The notes below the pieces were generated by a model, which was not told where the DNA came from, searched no databases, and was given only the letters and a program-made list of their open reading frames with translations. DNA of 64,000 bases from Leclercia adecarboxylata (GTDB taxonomy: Bacteria > Pseudomonadota > Gammaproteobacteria > Enterobacterales > Enterobacteriaceae): assembly GCA_901472455.1 (NCBI GenBank), contig LR590464.1:1178001-1242000 (forward strand), read 5' to 3'. Below are positions 10,602-21,680 of the stretch, in pieces. Both the position numbers and the translations under genes were made by a program. Each line of letters starts with the position of its first letter. Positions within the stretch are counted from its first letter, which is position 1.

Positions 10602-11246
10602 TTATGCATCACAGATCAGGGTGATAACCTGTGCGTCGATGCGGCACCAGTGAAGGGTAAATGCCTGATTTTGTACAAAGGGCGGGAGAGGGCAGGTGAG
10701 GGTTAAGGTCAGAGTGTCAGACGTAAGTGCCGTCACGCGCGCACTCTCGAAGCCCATCCACGCCTGCACCTTGGGGAACAGCGCTTTGAACAGGCTCTCT
10801 TTCGCGCTGAAGGCGAGCGTGAAGGCCAAATCGAAGGGGAGGCCGCTCTCCGCGAGCCGTTGAGCCTCCTGGGTATCGACTACGCCGTCCTGAATATCAC
10901 GGGCTTCATTTTCGGCAATGATGGCTTCACAATCGATACCCACCAGGCCTTTTTCCTGACATATCGCCACCGCCAGTGAACCGCTGTGTGAAATGCTGCC
11001 GCAGACACCCGCAGGCCACAGCGGTTCGCCATTGCTGCCGATGCCGGGAAGGGTTTGCCGGTTCAGGGCATGAAACGCGGCGATGCGCCCGGCGAGATGA
11101 TCGGCTTTGCGCTTGCGCCCGGCACTGCTCAGCTGTTCATGGTGAGGAAGCCACAGAAGATCGGCCTCGGTAAAGGTCGCGTGATCGAAGGTAACGCGGT
11201 GAATGGTATATCCAGCCAGAAGAAATGTAGAGTAAGTCGTCTGCAT
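10602..11246 (-). CDS. entD: Enterobactin synthase component D, Sfp-type 4'-phosphopantetheinyl transferase
   Basis: EntD transfers phosphopantetheine from CoA to the carrier domains of EntB and EntF. Intact, 214 residues; ATG at 11246 (MQTTYSTFLLAG) is chosen because it aligns with known EntD and follows GGTGAGAAGC. The PPTase motifs are GIDCEAI with Mg ligands Asp105 and Glu107, and FSAKESLFKALFP with Lys149-Glu150. The hallmark AGRKRKADHLAGRIAAFHAL is at residues 42-61. As in E. coli it follows fepA on the same strand, but here a 348-bp repeat and part of a palindrome array (11323-11771) separate the two. Confidence 0.95.
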   Translation of the reverse strand: MQTTYSTFLLAGYTIHRVTFDHATFTEADLLWLPHHEQLSSAGRKRKADHLAGRIAAFHALNRQTLPGIGSNGEPLWPAGVCGSISHSGSLAVAICQEKGLVGIDCEAIIAENEARDIQDGVVDTQEAQRLAESGLPFDLAFTLAFSAKESLFKALFPKVQAWMGFESARVTALTSDTLTLTLTCPLPPFVQNQAFTLHWCRIDAQVITLICDA

Positions 11247-11322
11247 GTGCTTCTCACCACGCAAAAAAGGGCATTTATGGTAGCACACGCGCCCGGACGG
11301 TTCCCTCTCCCTTAAGGGGTGC

Positions 11323-11670
11323 GGGATCACCCGTCATTTTCTTACGCTTAATGCAATGAAATAATTACAGAATAATAAACGACTTACAGCGACTCCCTGG
11401 TCCGGCTGAAAATCGACGAAGCGTTTCCGAAAGGCCGGGGCGAGGCGCAGGGACGCGCCGAGAGGGCATAGCCTGCAGGGATGCAGGCTGGTGCCCGACC
11501 CGAAAGCCTGGAGGAATAAGCTGAGTGCACCGCGAAGCGGCGATTTTCTTTGCCGGGAGCCGGGGTAGCCAGGGGGGAGGCGGCGAGCCCCCCTGGCACG
11601 TTCACGGGGGACGCGGCTGACAGAGAAGTGCAGAACGTAAGGTGAACGGAACCGCCACCTGAGCCGCATG
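11323..11670 (+). repeat. Dispersed structured element, copy 2, between fepA and entD
   Basis: About 348 bp with the same boundaries as the copies at 5403, 24078 and 45902. The long hairpin GCCAGGGGGG/CCCCCCTGGC lies at 11568-11597. Unlike the other three it lies between two codirectional minus-strand genes, so the fepA-entD transcript would carry its complement. It is also the most divergent copy in the AT-rich left 60 bp. Confidence 0.85.
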
Positions 11671-11771
11671 TACCCCTCACCCCAGCCCTCTCCCCATAGG
11701 GGAGAGGGAGCCGACCGTGCCAGTATCAGGGAGGAGGGGGCCAACCGTGTCACTGTTTTTTGCGAGGATCC
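11671..11771 (+). repeat. Palindromic repeat fragment next to element copy 2
   Basis: One CCCCTCACCCCAGCCCTCTC...GGGGAGAGGG hairpin, then GCCGACCGTGCCA and a degraded second unit. This is the same module that follows the other copies of the dispersed element. It lies just downstream of the fepA stop and may act in mRNA 3' processing or termination (inference). Confidence 0.7.
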
Positions 11772-11801
11772 TTTAAACCTTGACGAACAGGGCGTAAAGC
11801 A

Positions 11802-14043
11802 TCAGAACTGCGTATTTACGCTCATATACCAGGTCCGTCCCGGTTCGTTATAGGTATACGCGCCCGCGCCATACATATACGCCCCGGTAGTGGTATTCCC
11901 GGTAGTCTGGGCATTACCCGCACGCCACTGACGTTTATCGAAGACGTTATCCACGCCACCGGTCAGGCTGACGTATTTGGTCACGTCCCAGGTCGCGCTC
12001 AGGCCGACGATGCTGTAAGGGCTAACTTCGTCCTTCTCAGAACCACTCACCGGCTGACCTTTGTAGTTGTACTTCTTCGGCTGCTGCTTGCCGTACCAGG
12101 TGAAGGTCGACTGCAGCGACACATCCTGCTGTACCTGCCAGCTCAGGGTTGAGTTCAGCGTGTACTCCGGGATGATCGACAGGCGGTCGCCGGTCTCCTT
12201 GTTCTTGCTTTGCAGCATGTAAGTTACGTTGTTCGTCCAGTTGATGGTGTCGCTCACCGGCACGTTCAGCGTGCCCTCCAGCCCTTCCACCACCGCTTTC
12301 GGCACGTTTTCCCACTGATAGATATCGGTCTGCACTTTACCGGAAGAGGTATGACCCACCGGGGCGTAGCCCGCTTCAATCTTGTCGCGATAATCGTTAC
12401 GGAACCAGGTCACGCCCGCCAGCCAGCCGTCGCGTTTCCACTCCAGGCCGATCTCTTTGTTGATGCTGGTTTCGGCTTTCAGATCCTCGTTACCCAGCAT
12501 ATAACAGCCGACGCCATCCGAACTCGCATAGCAACCCTGGCCCTTGCTGTAAGAGCAGGTAGTTCGGGTTGGTCTGATACAGGCTCGGGGCTTTATAGGC
12601 CCGGGCGATCCCCATCTTCAGGGTAAAATCATCCCCCAGACCTTGCGACAGGTTCAGGGACGGACTCCAATTGTTGCCCACGATGGAGTGATGATCGAAG
12701 CGCAGCGCCGGGGTCAGCATGGTGCTGTCGGTCAGCTCCATGTTGTTCTCTGCGAACAGAGAGAAGATTTCGGCATCCGAGTACGGGCTGCGGTTGTTGC
12801 TCATCCCCGGAATGGCACCGCCCTGCAAGGTCTGGCCGTTGGAGGACATATCCTTCATCCGCTGCTGATCCCACTCGGTGCCCAGGGTCAGGTTCTGGTT
12901 GACGATAAAGTCGATCGGCAGGTTGATTTCGCTGTGCAGCATCACGTCGGACAGGTCGGTATCGGTGAATTTATTGCTGTTAAACAGCCCTTCCAGACCG
13001 CCCGCCAACCCTTCGCCCAGACGCGAGTTGCGGGTGTGTTCGTACTGCGCCCAGTTGTTGGTGGTGATGCCATTATCCCAGCCGCCAGTCCAGGTGAGCG
13101 CGAAGTTCTGGCGATAGAGACGGTTGGTCTCTTTGCCGTAGTTCTTCTTCACCAGCCCGTTGCTGCTGTTGTCGTTGTTGGTGTTCTGCGTATCGCCTGC
13201 GTAAAGGTTGTTCTGGCGGCTGTAACCGGCCTCAAACTGCAGGGCCTGCATCGGAGCAAAGTCCCAGCGCAGCACGCCGTTGATGTCTTTGTTCTCGACC
13301 CCTTCGCGTCCGGCAGGCAGCGTATCGGCATAGGCACCGGTACGTTCAGACTGATGGCCCTGGTTGATATCCCATGCGTCGGCCTGGGTTTTATCCAGGT
13401 TGCCGTACAGGCGGAAGCTGAAATCCCCGCCGAGCGGGCCATTCAGGCTAAAGTTGGTGCGTTTGGTGGAGCCTTCTTCATTGTGCTCAGGGGCGTTCAG
13501 ATAGGTGTTCCAGGAGCCATGCCACTCGTTGCTGACCTTTTTGGTGATGATATTCACCACGCCGCCCGCTGCGCCGTTACCGTAACGTGCAGCCGCCGGG
13601 CCACGGATCACCTCGATGCGCTCGATCATCTCTGGCGGCACCCAGCCGGTATCGCCACGGGTGTCACGCTCGCCGCGCCAGCCCAGACGGATAGAGTTGC
13701 GGCTGGTCACCGGCTTACCGTCAATCAGGATTAGGGTATTTTCAGGACCCATGCCGCGGATATCAATCTGGCGATTGTTACCGCGCTGGCCGCTGGTGGA
13801 GTTACCGGTGAGGTTGACGCCCGGCATGGTGCGGATGATCTCTGACACATCGCGCGCGGCGGGATTTTTACGGATCTCATCCGCGGTGATGGTGGAAACG
13901 CCCGGCGCCTGCAGGTTCTGCTCGGCGGCGGTGATCACCATGGTATCTTCGTTAGCCGCGGTATCGGCTGCCATCGCAGGCAGTGCCGCACCGTAAATCC
14001 CCAGATTGACCAGTAAGGCCAGTGAGTGAAGCTTGTTATTCAT
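11802..14043 (-). CDS. fepA: Ferric enterobactin TonB-dependent outer-membrane receptor (one frameshift)
   Basis: FepA imports ferric enterobactin across the outer membrane using TonB energy. The protein begins MNNKLHSLALLVNLGIYGAA, a signal peptide, followed by a TonB-box-like EDTMVITAAE and the plug domain (INEIRT-type region VSEIIRTMPGVNLTGNSTSG, RGMGPENTLILIDGKPVTSR). The barrel ends VNTQF with a terminal Phe, as usual. The frame breaks near 12545; corrected, the tract is about 746 residues, the E. coli length. It is transcribed away from fes from a shared Fur-controlled region and probably together with entD. Confidence 0.95.
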
Positions 14044-14212
14044 TGTCTGTCCTGCTTTTCAATGCCGCATGCCTCAAGGCTCCGTCCCGAATGGGTGAGG
14101 CGGCGGAAGGATATCGCCCGCAGTCTGCGAAAACCTCTCTGTCCTGAGTCAGTACGCAGCGCATGGCATGGTTATTTAATGTGCGCGCTTCCCACAGCGC
14201 GCCCATACGCTA

Positions 14213-14262
14213 TTGCAAATGAAAATAGTTATCAATAATATTATCGATATTGTTTATCTTTT
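14213..14262. promoter_or_regulatory. Overlapping Fur boxes in the fepA/fes divergent promoter
   Basis: The AT-rich stretch GCAAATGAAAATAGTTATC followed by AATAATATTATCGATATTG contains several GATAAT-like hexamers in both orientations, as in the E. coli fepA-fes control region. Iron-Fur repression of both transcripts is expected from established knowledge of this locus. Confidence 0.75.
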
Positions 14263-14297
14263 ATCAAAAAAACCGAACAGGTCATGGGGTTATATCG

Positions 14298-15500
14298 GTG
14301 ACGACGCTGGAAACGGGGAGCGATGGCTGGTGGCTGTCGAAGCAGGGGCCGGAATGGGTACGGGAAGACGACCATTACCGGGTGACGTTCTGGTGGCGCG
14401 ATCCGGCTGGAACAGAGCAGACCTCGCCGCTGAAGCGGGTGTGGATCTACATCACCGGCGTGACCGATCACCACCACAATGCCCGCCCGCAGACGCTGGT
14501 GCGCATTGCCGGAACCGATGTCTGGCAGTGGCAGGGCGAGTTCAGCCCGACCTGGCGCGGCAGTTACTGTTTTATCCCCTCAACCCATGAAGATGACTTT
14601 GCCGAAGCGGTATTTGCTACCGATCCGCCGGACCGCATGGCGCTGCGCGAAGGCTGGCGCAAGCTGCTGCCGCATGCCGTCGCCGATCCGCTTAACCGCC
14701 AGCACTGGCGCGGCGGGCGCGGCCATCCGGTATCGGCGCTTGAGATGCCCGAGGCACCGGTTCAGCCCGGCTGGGATCGGCTCGATACCCTTTATCGTCC
14801 TCCGCACTGTATTGCCTGGCAAAGTACCCGCCTCGGCAACACCCGCCGGGTCTGGATCTTCACCACCGGTGAGGACACCCCTCATGAGCGCCCGCTGGCG
14901 GTGCTGCTTGATGGCCAGTTCTGGGCCGAAAGCATGCCGGTATGGCCCGCGCTGACGGCGCTGACTGAGCAAGGCCAACTGCCCCCCGCCGTTTATGTGC
15001 TGATCGATGTGATAGACACCGTCCACCGCAGCCATGAGCTGCCCTGTAACCCCGATTTCTGGCTGGCGGTACAGCAGGAATTACTCCCCGAGGTGCATAA
15101 GCTGGCCCCGTTCAGCGACCGCGCCGATCGTACCGTGGTCGCCGGGCAGAGCTTCGGCGGGCTTTCCGCGTTGTATGCCGGGCTGCACTGGCCCGCGCGT
15201 TTTGGCTGCGTGCTCAGCCAGTCCGGCTCTTTCTGGTGGCCCCACCGCGGCGGCAAGCAGGACGGCCTGATCCTCGAGCAGCTTAAAAACCACCAACTGT
15301 CGGCACAGGGGCTGCGCATCGTCCTTGAGGCGGGGCGACGGGAACCTCTGATTTACCGCGCCTGTCAGGCGCTGTACGCCGAACTACAGCACACCCGGCA
15401 GCCGGTTATCTGGCGACCGGTTGAGGGTGGACATGATGCACTTTGCTGGCGGGGAGGGCTGACGCAGGGGCTGATGACTCTCTGGCAGCCGATTATTTAA
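14298..15500 (+). CDS. fes: Enterobactin esterase
   Basis: Fes hydrolyses ferric enterobactin in the cytoplasm to release iron. Intact, 400 residues from the GTG at 14298 (MTTLETGSDGWW), which aligns with known Fes. An in-frame ATG at 14250 would add 16 residues but overlaps the Fur region and is less likely. The alpha/beta-hydrolase nucleophile is in VVAGQSFGGLSALYAGLHW near residue 284, and the catalytic His is in VEGGHDALCWRGG near the C terminus. It is the first gene of fes-ybdZ-entF. Confidence 0.95.
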   Translation: MTTLETGSDGWWLSKQGPEWVREDDHYRVTFWWRDPAGTEQTSPLKRVWIYITGVTDHHHNARPQTLVRIAGTDVWQWQGEFSPTWRGSYCFIPSTHEDDFAEAVFATDPPDRMALREGWRKLLPHAVADPLNRQHWRGGRGHPVSALEMPEAPVQPGWDRLDTLYRPPHCIAWQSTRLGNTRRVWIFTTGEDTPHERPLAVLLDGQFWAESMPVWPALTALTEQGQLPPAVYVLIDVIDTVHRSHELPCNPDFWLAVQQELLPEVHKLAPFSDRADRTVVAGQSFGGLSALYAGLHWPARFGCVLSQSGSFWWPHRGGKQDGLILEQLKNHQLSAQGLRIVLEAGRREPLIYRACQALYAELQHTRQPVIWRPVEGGHDALCWRGGLTQGLMTLWQPII

Positions 15501-15514
15501 TCACGGAGTCTGGT

Positions 15515-15727
15515 ATGGAATTCAGTAACCCCTTCGACGATCCACAGGGTCTGTTCACCCTGGTGCAAAACGCGCAACAGCAGTACAGCCTGTGGCCGCA
15601 GCAGTGCGCCTTGCCGGAAGGCTGGCGCGTGGTGTGCGAGCCGCAGTCGCAGGAAGCTTGTCAGCAGTGGCTTGCTGCCCACTGGCAAACGCTGATCCCG
15701 GCCCATTTTGCACAGGTGAACCCATGA
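15515..15727 (+). CDS. ybdZ: MbtH-like NRPS accessory protein
   Basis: Intact, 70 residues. It has the MbtH signature NAQQQYSLWP...LPEGWRVV. MbtH proteins bind the adenylation domain of nonribosomal peptide synthetases and stimulate it, here that of EntF. The stop TGA overlaps the entF ATG (ATGA at 15724), and fes ends 14 bp upstream, so the three genes are probably translated from one message. Confidence 0.93.
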   Translation: MEFSNPFDDPQGLFTLVQNAQQQYSLWPQQCALPEGWRVVCEPQSQEACQQWLAAHWQTLIPAHFAQVNP

Positions 15728-18700
15728 GCGCTGCCTATCCACTTGTTGCCGCCCAACCGGGTATCTGGATGGCGGAACAGCTTTCCGACCTGCCCAACGC
15801 CTGGAGCGTGGCCCACTACGTCGAACTGACCGGCCCGGTTGACGCCCCGCTGCTGGCGAAAGCGGTGGCGGCGGGCATGATGCAGGCCGATACCCTGCGC
15901 ATGCGGTTTACCGAGGACAACGGCGAGATCGCGCAGTGGGTGGACGAGAGCATTATCCTGCCGGAGCCGCAGATAGTTGATCTACGCGCGAACCCCGACC
16001 CCCATGCCGCGGCGCTGGCGCAGATGCAGGCCGATCTTAACCAGAACCTGCGCGTGGACAGCGGACAACCGCTGGCCTTTCATCTGCTGATTCAGGTGGC
16101 AGACAACCGCTGGTACTGGTATCAGCGTTATCACCATTTAGTGGTGGATGGCTTCAGCTTCCCGGCCATTACCCGCCAGATCGTCGCCATTTATCGCGCC
16201 TGGTCTAACGGCGAAGCCACGCCGGAGTCGCCTTTTACCCCCTTTGCGGAGGTGGTGGAGGAGTATCAACGCTACCGCGACAGCGAGGCGTATACCCGCG
16301 ACGGTGCTTTCTGGGCTGAACAGCGCAAGCAGCTTCCACCGCCGGTGTCGCTCTCCAGCGCGCCATTACCAGGGCGTGCTGCCACGACCGATATTTTGCG
16401 CCTGAAGCTGACCGCCGATCGTCACGCCTTCAGCCAGCTGGCCACTGCCAGCCAGAGCCAACGCACCGACCTTGCCCTGGCGCTGGTGGCCCTGTGGCTC
16501 GCCCGCCTGACCGGGCGCATGGACTATGCCGCGGGCTTTATCTTTATGCGCCGGATGGGATCTGCGGCCCTGACGGCCACTGGCCCGGTGCTGAACGTGC
16601 TGCCGCTGGCGGTGAACATCAGGGCGCAGGAGACGCTGCCGGAGCTGGCCCAGCGCCTGGCCGGGCAGATGAAAAAGATGCGCCGCCATCAGCGTTACGA
16701 TGCTGAGCAGATCGTGCGCGACAGCGGGCGCGCCGCCAGCGACGAAGCGCTGTTTGGCCCGGTGTTCAACGTTAAAGTCTTCGATTATCAGTTGGATCTT
16801 GCTGGCGTTCAGGCGGTCACTCACACCCTCGCCACCGGTCCGGTCAACGACCTGGAGATGGCGCTGTTCCCGGACGAGCAGGGCGGCCTGAGCATTGAGA
16901 TCCTTGCCAATAAGCAGCGTTATGATGAAGCCACCCTGGTGCGCCACGTCGAGCGCCTGCATGGGCTACTAGCGCAGTTTGCCGCCAATATTGACCTGCG
17001 CTGCGGCGAGGCAGAAACGGTGTCTGACGCCGAATATCAGCAGCTGGAGAAGATTAACCAGACTGAGATGACGCTGCCGCTCACCACCCTGAGCGCGCTG
17101 GTGGCGGAGCAGGCGGCGAAAACCCCGGACGCGCCAGCGCTGGCCGATGCGCAACACCATCTGACCTACCGCGAGATGCGTGAGCAGGTGGTGGCCCTGG
17201 CGAACCAGTTGCGCGCCCGGGGCGTGAAGCCCGGCGACAGCGTGGCGGTGGCGTTACCGCGTTCGGTGTTCCTGACGCTGGCGCTGCACGCCATCGTCGA
17301 AGCGGGTGCCGCGTGGCTGCCGCTGGATACCGGTTATCCCGACGATCGCCTGCAGATGATGCTGGGGGACGCCAGACCATCCCTGTTGATCACCACGGAC
17401 GACCAGCGCCCGCGCTTCAGCCATCTGTCGGTGGAGGTGTTTAGTTACAACACACTATTTAGTGGTGAGGGCAGCGAACCGCTCAACCTCAGTGCCCCGG
17501 AACAGACCGCCTATATCATCTTTACCTCTGGCTCGACAGGACGGCCAAAAGGGGTAATGGTCGGCCAGACCGCCATCGTCAACCGCCTGCTGTGGATGCA
17601 AAACCACTATCCGCTCACCGCCGACGACGTGGTAGCGCAAAAAACGCCGTGCAGTTTTGACGTCTCGGTATGGAGTTCTGGTGGCCCTTTATCGCCGGGG
17701 CGAAGCTGGTGATGGCCGAGCCGGAGGCGCACCGCGATCCGCTGGCGATGCAGGAATTCTTTGCGAAATATGGCGTCACCACCACCCACTTTGTGCCGTC
17801 AATGCTGGCGGCTTTTGTCGCCTCGCTGACCCGGAAAACGCCGCCTGCTGTGCCAGCCTGAAACAGGTGTTCTGCAGCGGCGAAGCCCTGCCGACGTTGC
17901 TGTGCCGCGAGTGGGAACACCTTACTCATGTGCCGCTGCATAACCTGTACGGCCCACCGAGGCGGCAGTGGATGTCAGCTGGTATCCGGCCTTTGGCCCG
18001 GAACTGGCATTGGTTACAGGTAACAGCGTGCCGATTGGCTTCCCGGTGTGGAATACCGGCCTGCGCATTCTGGATGCCATGATGCGCCCGGTGCCGTTCG
18101 GCGTGGCGGGGGATCTCTATCTCACCGGCGTTCAGCTGGCGCAGGGTTACCTGGGCCGCCCGGATCTGACCGCCAGTCGGTTTATCGCTGACCCGTTCGT
18201 GCCGGGTGAGCGCATGTATCGCACCGGCGACGTGGCCCGCTGGCTGGATAACGGCGCGGTGGAGTATTTAGGCCGCAGCGACGATCAGCTGAAAATCCGC
18301 GGTCAGCGCATTGAACTGGGGGAAATCGACCGGGCGATGCTGACCCCTGCCCGATGTGGCCCAGGCGGTGACCCATGCCTGCGTTATCAACCAGGCCGCA
18401 GACACCGGCGGCGATGCCCGTCAGCTGGTGGGCTATGTGGTATCGGAGTCCGGCCTGCCGCTGGACCGCGATGCGCTGCTGACCATCCTGAAAACGCAGC
18501 TGCCACCGCATATGGTGCCGGTGGTGTTATTGCAGTTAAGCGTGCTGCCGCTCAGCGCCAACGGCAAGCTGGATCGCAAGGCGCTGCCGCTGCCTGAACT
18601 GACGGTGAAAACCCCGGGGCGCGCCACCGGAAAGTGACGCGGAACAGGCGATTGCGGCAGCATTTTCTGCCCTGCTGGGCTGCGAGATCAACGACATCGA

Positions 18701-19587
18701 GGCCGATTTCTTCGCCCTCGGCGGGCACTCGCTGCTGGCGATGCGTCTCGCTGCCAGCCTGAGTCGTCACTTTGCCCGCCATGTCACGCCCGGTCAGGTC
18801 ATGGTAGCTTCGACGGTGGGCAAGCTGAGCGCGTTGCTGACCGGTGACATGAGCGATGAGCAGGCGCAGCGTCTGGGCTACGAGACGCTCTTGCCCCTGC
18901 GTGAAAGCCACGGCCCGACGCTGTTCTGCTTCCATCCGGCCTCCGGCTTTGCCTGGCAGTTCAGCGTGCTGGCGCGCTACCTCAATCCACGCTGGTCAAT
19001 CACCGGCATTCAGTCGCCACGACCGGGGCCGATGCAGCAATGTGCCACGCTGGATGAGGTGATCGAGCACCATCTCGCAACGCTGCGCGCCCAACAGCCG
19101 CACGGGCCTTATTATCTGTTCGGTTATTCCCTCGGCGGCACGCTGGCGCAGGGTATTGCCGCCCGGCTGCGCGCGCAGGGGGAAGATGTCCCGTTCCTGG
19201 GACTGCTGGATACCTGGCCGCCGGAGACGCAAAACTGGCGCGAAAAAGAGGCGAATGGCCTCGATCCTGAAGTATTAGCGGAGATCGAGCGCGAGCGTCA
19301 GGCGTTTCTCGCCGCCCAGCAGGGGCAGGCTTCCGGGGAGTTGTTCAGCGCGATAGAGGGCAACTACGCCGATGCGGTACGTCTGCTGACACGGCGCACA
19401 GCTCAACCTTTGACGGTAAAGCGACGCTGTTTGTTGCCGAGCGCACACGAACGATGGATCCGCACCAGGCCTGGGCGCCATGGGTGGAAGAACTGGAGGT
19501 TTATCGCCAGGATTGCGCTCACGTCGATATCATCTCTCCGCAGGCGTTTGAACAGATAGGCCAGTGTTGAAAGGGATATTGGGGTAG
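15724..19587 (+). CDS. entF: Enterobactin synthase component F, NRPS C-A-PCP-TE (several frameshifts)
   Basis: EntF activates L-serine, condenses it with the dihydroxybenzoyl group from EntB and cyclises the trimer. Domains in order: condensation with YHHLVVDGFSFP; adenylation with YIIFTSGSTGRPKGVMVG and ERMYRTGDVARW; carrier with FFALGGHSLLAMRLAA; thioesterase with GPYYLFGYSLGGTLAQG. The frame breaks near 17675, 17835, 17957, 18345, 18625, 19395 and 19561. The last one hides the expected tail: with one base restored the C terminus reads EQIGPVLKGILG and stops at 19587 instead of 19570. Corrected length is about 1287 residues, close to E. coli (1293). All catalytic motifs survive, so sequence error is more likely than a broken gene. 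Confidence 0.93.
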
Positions 19588-19893
19588 CTTATCCCCTCAC
19601 CCTAACCCTCTACCCATAGGGGAGAGGGAACAGTACGGAGCTGGCTTTTCGCCCTCGCCCTTTGGGGAAGAGGGCACGGAGCTGTCTTTTCACCCTCGCC
19701 CTTCGGGGAAGAGGGTACGGAGCCGGTTTTTCACCCTCGCCTTTGGTGAAGAGGGCACGGAGCTGTCTTTTCACCTTCGCCGTTAGGGGAAGAGGGTAGG
19801 GGGCCGTCTTTTCATCCTCGCCCTTTGTGGAAGATAGCACGGAGCCATGTTTTCACCCTCGCCCCTTTGGGGAGAGGGGCCGGGGTGAGGGGG
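19588..19893. repeat. Tandem palindromic array (about 48-bp units) in place of fepE
   Basis: The array opens with CCCCTCACCCTAACCCTCT and closes with the inverse, GAGGGGCCGGGGTGAGGGGG. Between them about six units of the form GAGGG(C/T)ACGGAGC(T/C)G(T/G)CTTTTCACCCTCGCC alternate. It fills the whole gap between the convergent ends of entF and fepC, where E. coli K-12 has fepE. No gene was seen in it. Confidence 0.8.
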
Positions 19894-20695
19894 TCAGACC
19901 GCACGTTTCCCCAGCGGCACCACCAGCGGTGTGCCTGCCACCGGATCGTCAATAATCATGCAGCGCATCCCGTAGATCCGCTCGATCAACGCCGGGGTGA
20001 CGATCTCCTTCGGCGCACCCTCCGCCACAATTTTTCCCTCGCGCAGGGCAATCAAATGGGTGGCATAGCGGCAGGCCTGATTGAGGTCATGCAGCACCGC
20101 CGCCAGGGTAAAGCCCTGGGTGCGGTTCAGGTCGCTCAACAGCTCCAGCAGGTCAATCTGATGGCTGATATCCAGCCAGGTGGTCGGTTCGTCCAGCAGC
20201 ATAATTGACGTCTCCTGGGCCAGCACCATTGCAATCCACGCCCGCTGGCGTTGCCCGCCGGAGAGGGGTGTCTACGCTCTGTGCCGCCAGGTCAGTAATA
20301 CCCGTGGCCTGCATTGCTTTGGCCACCGCCGCTTCGTCCTCTTTACGCCAGCGGGTGAAGAGGGGCTGGTGCGGATAGCGCCCGCGCGCGACCAGCTCCT
20401 GCACCGTAATATCCCCCGGCGTCGTCGCGTTTTGCGCCAGCAGTCCGACTCGGCGCGCCACCTCTTTGCTGGCGAAGCGCTGGATCTGCTCGCCATCAAG
20501 AAATACGTTGCCGTGCAACGGGGTCATCAGACGGCTCAGGGTACGCAGCAGCGTCGATTTTCCACAGCCGTTGGGCCGATAATGGCGGTAAAGTGGCCGT
20601 CGGGGATCGCCACCTGCAGATCCTTGGCCACGGTTTTTTTTACCGTAGCCGAGGGTCAGATTTTCGCCGCGCAAGCGGGTTGCAGTCTCTGTCAT
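19894..20695 (-). CDS. fepC: Ferric enterobactin ABC transporter ATP-binding protein (frameshifted)
   Basis: The start is MTETATRLRGENLTLGYGKK at 20695, overlapping the fepG stop (ATGA). The Walker A region PNGCGKSTLLRTLSRL and Walker B IMLLDEPTTWLDISHQIDLL are present; the signature loop lies at the frame break near 20270. Other breaks lie near 20575 and 20635. Corrected length is about 267 residues, close to E. coli FepC. It hydrolyses ATP at the inner membrane for FepDG-mediated uptake of ferric enterobactin delivered by FepB. Confidence 0.93.
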
Positions 20696-21680
20696 TTCTT
20701 GCGGGACTCCTGAACAAGCAAGACGATGAGGTAGATCCCGCCAAGACTGACGGTTACCACCCCCACCGGAAGTTGATACGGCATAAACAGCTGCTGGGCG
20801 CAGAGATCGGCGGCCAGCAACAGCAGCGATCCGCACAGCGCCGACTGGGTTAACCCCCAGCGGGCAGTGCCGCTCAGACGCCGCGCGATGTGCGGGGCCA
20901 CCAGCGCAATAAAGGAGATCGGCCCGGCAATCGCCGTCGCGGCGGCGGTTAACACCACCGCCACCAGCATCAGCATCAGACGCGAGCGCTCGACGCTCAC
21001 GCCCAGCGCGCAGGCGCTGTCGTCCCCCATCTCCAGCAGGCGCATCCGTTTTACCAGCAGTAAGGCGCAGATGAACATCAGCAGGATCAGCGGGCGGCGG
21101 GCAGGGTTTTGGCCCACGTCAGGCCGTTGAGCGACCCGGCGAACCACAGCCCGGCAGAGAGCGAGGTCTCCAGCGACGCCTGCAACAGCAGCCAGGTGTT
21201 AAAGGCCATCAGCATGGCGCGCATACCGATGCCAATGATGATCAGGCGGAAGGTCTCGATGCCATCGCGCCAGGCCAGCGCCCAGACGATGAGGGAGGTG
21301 AGAATGCCGCCCGCCATCGCCGCCAGGGTAATGGCCGTCAGGTGCTGACCAAACAGCACCATCGCCACCAGCACGCCGCTCCAGGCCCCGGTGTTAAAGC
21401 CCATCACATCCGGACTGCCGAGGGGGTTACGCATCAGCGACTGGAAAATCGCGCCACTGATCCCCAGCGCCGCGCCCACCAGCAACGCCATCATCACCCT
21501 CGGCAGTCGCCATTCGGTCACCACCATAGTGATATTGCGCGGCGCACTGCCGGTAAGGGCATTAAAGACCTGAGTGAAATCAAGCGTCACTGCGCCACTG
21601 CGCAGGCTCAACACGGCCACGGCGAGGCTGACCAGCATCAGCAGCAGGCAACTGAGCACTAACCGACGGGAAGGGGCCAT
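20692..21680 (-). CDS. fepG: Ferric enterobactin ABC transporter permease FepG (frameshifted)
   Basis: A FecCD-family inner-membrane permease. It begins MAPSRRLVLSCLLLMLVSLA; the start is taken at ATG 21680, which overlaps the fepD stop by one base (a GTG lies one codon upstream). Family motifs are GAALGISGAIFQSLMRNPLG, SPDVMGFNTGAWSGV and GPISFIALVAPHIARRLSG. The frame breaks near 21100, within an alanine/proline-rich stretch; joined length is about 329 residues. It pairs with FepD to form the channel. Confidence 0.93.
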
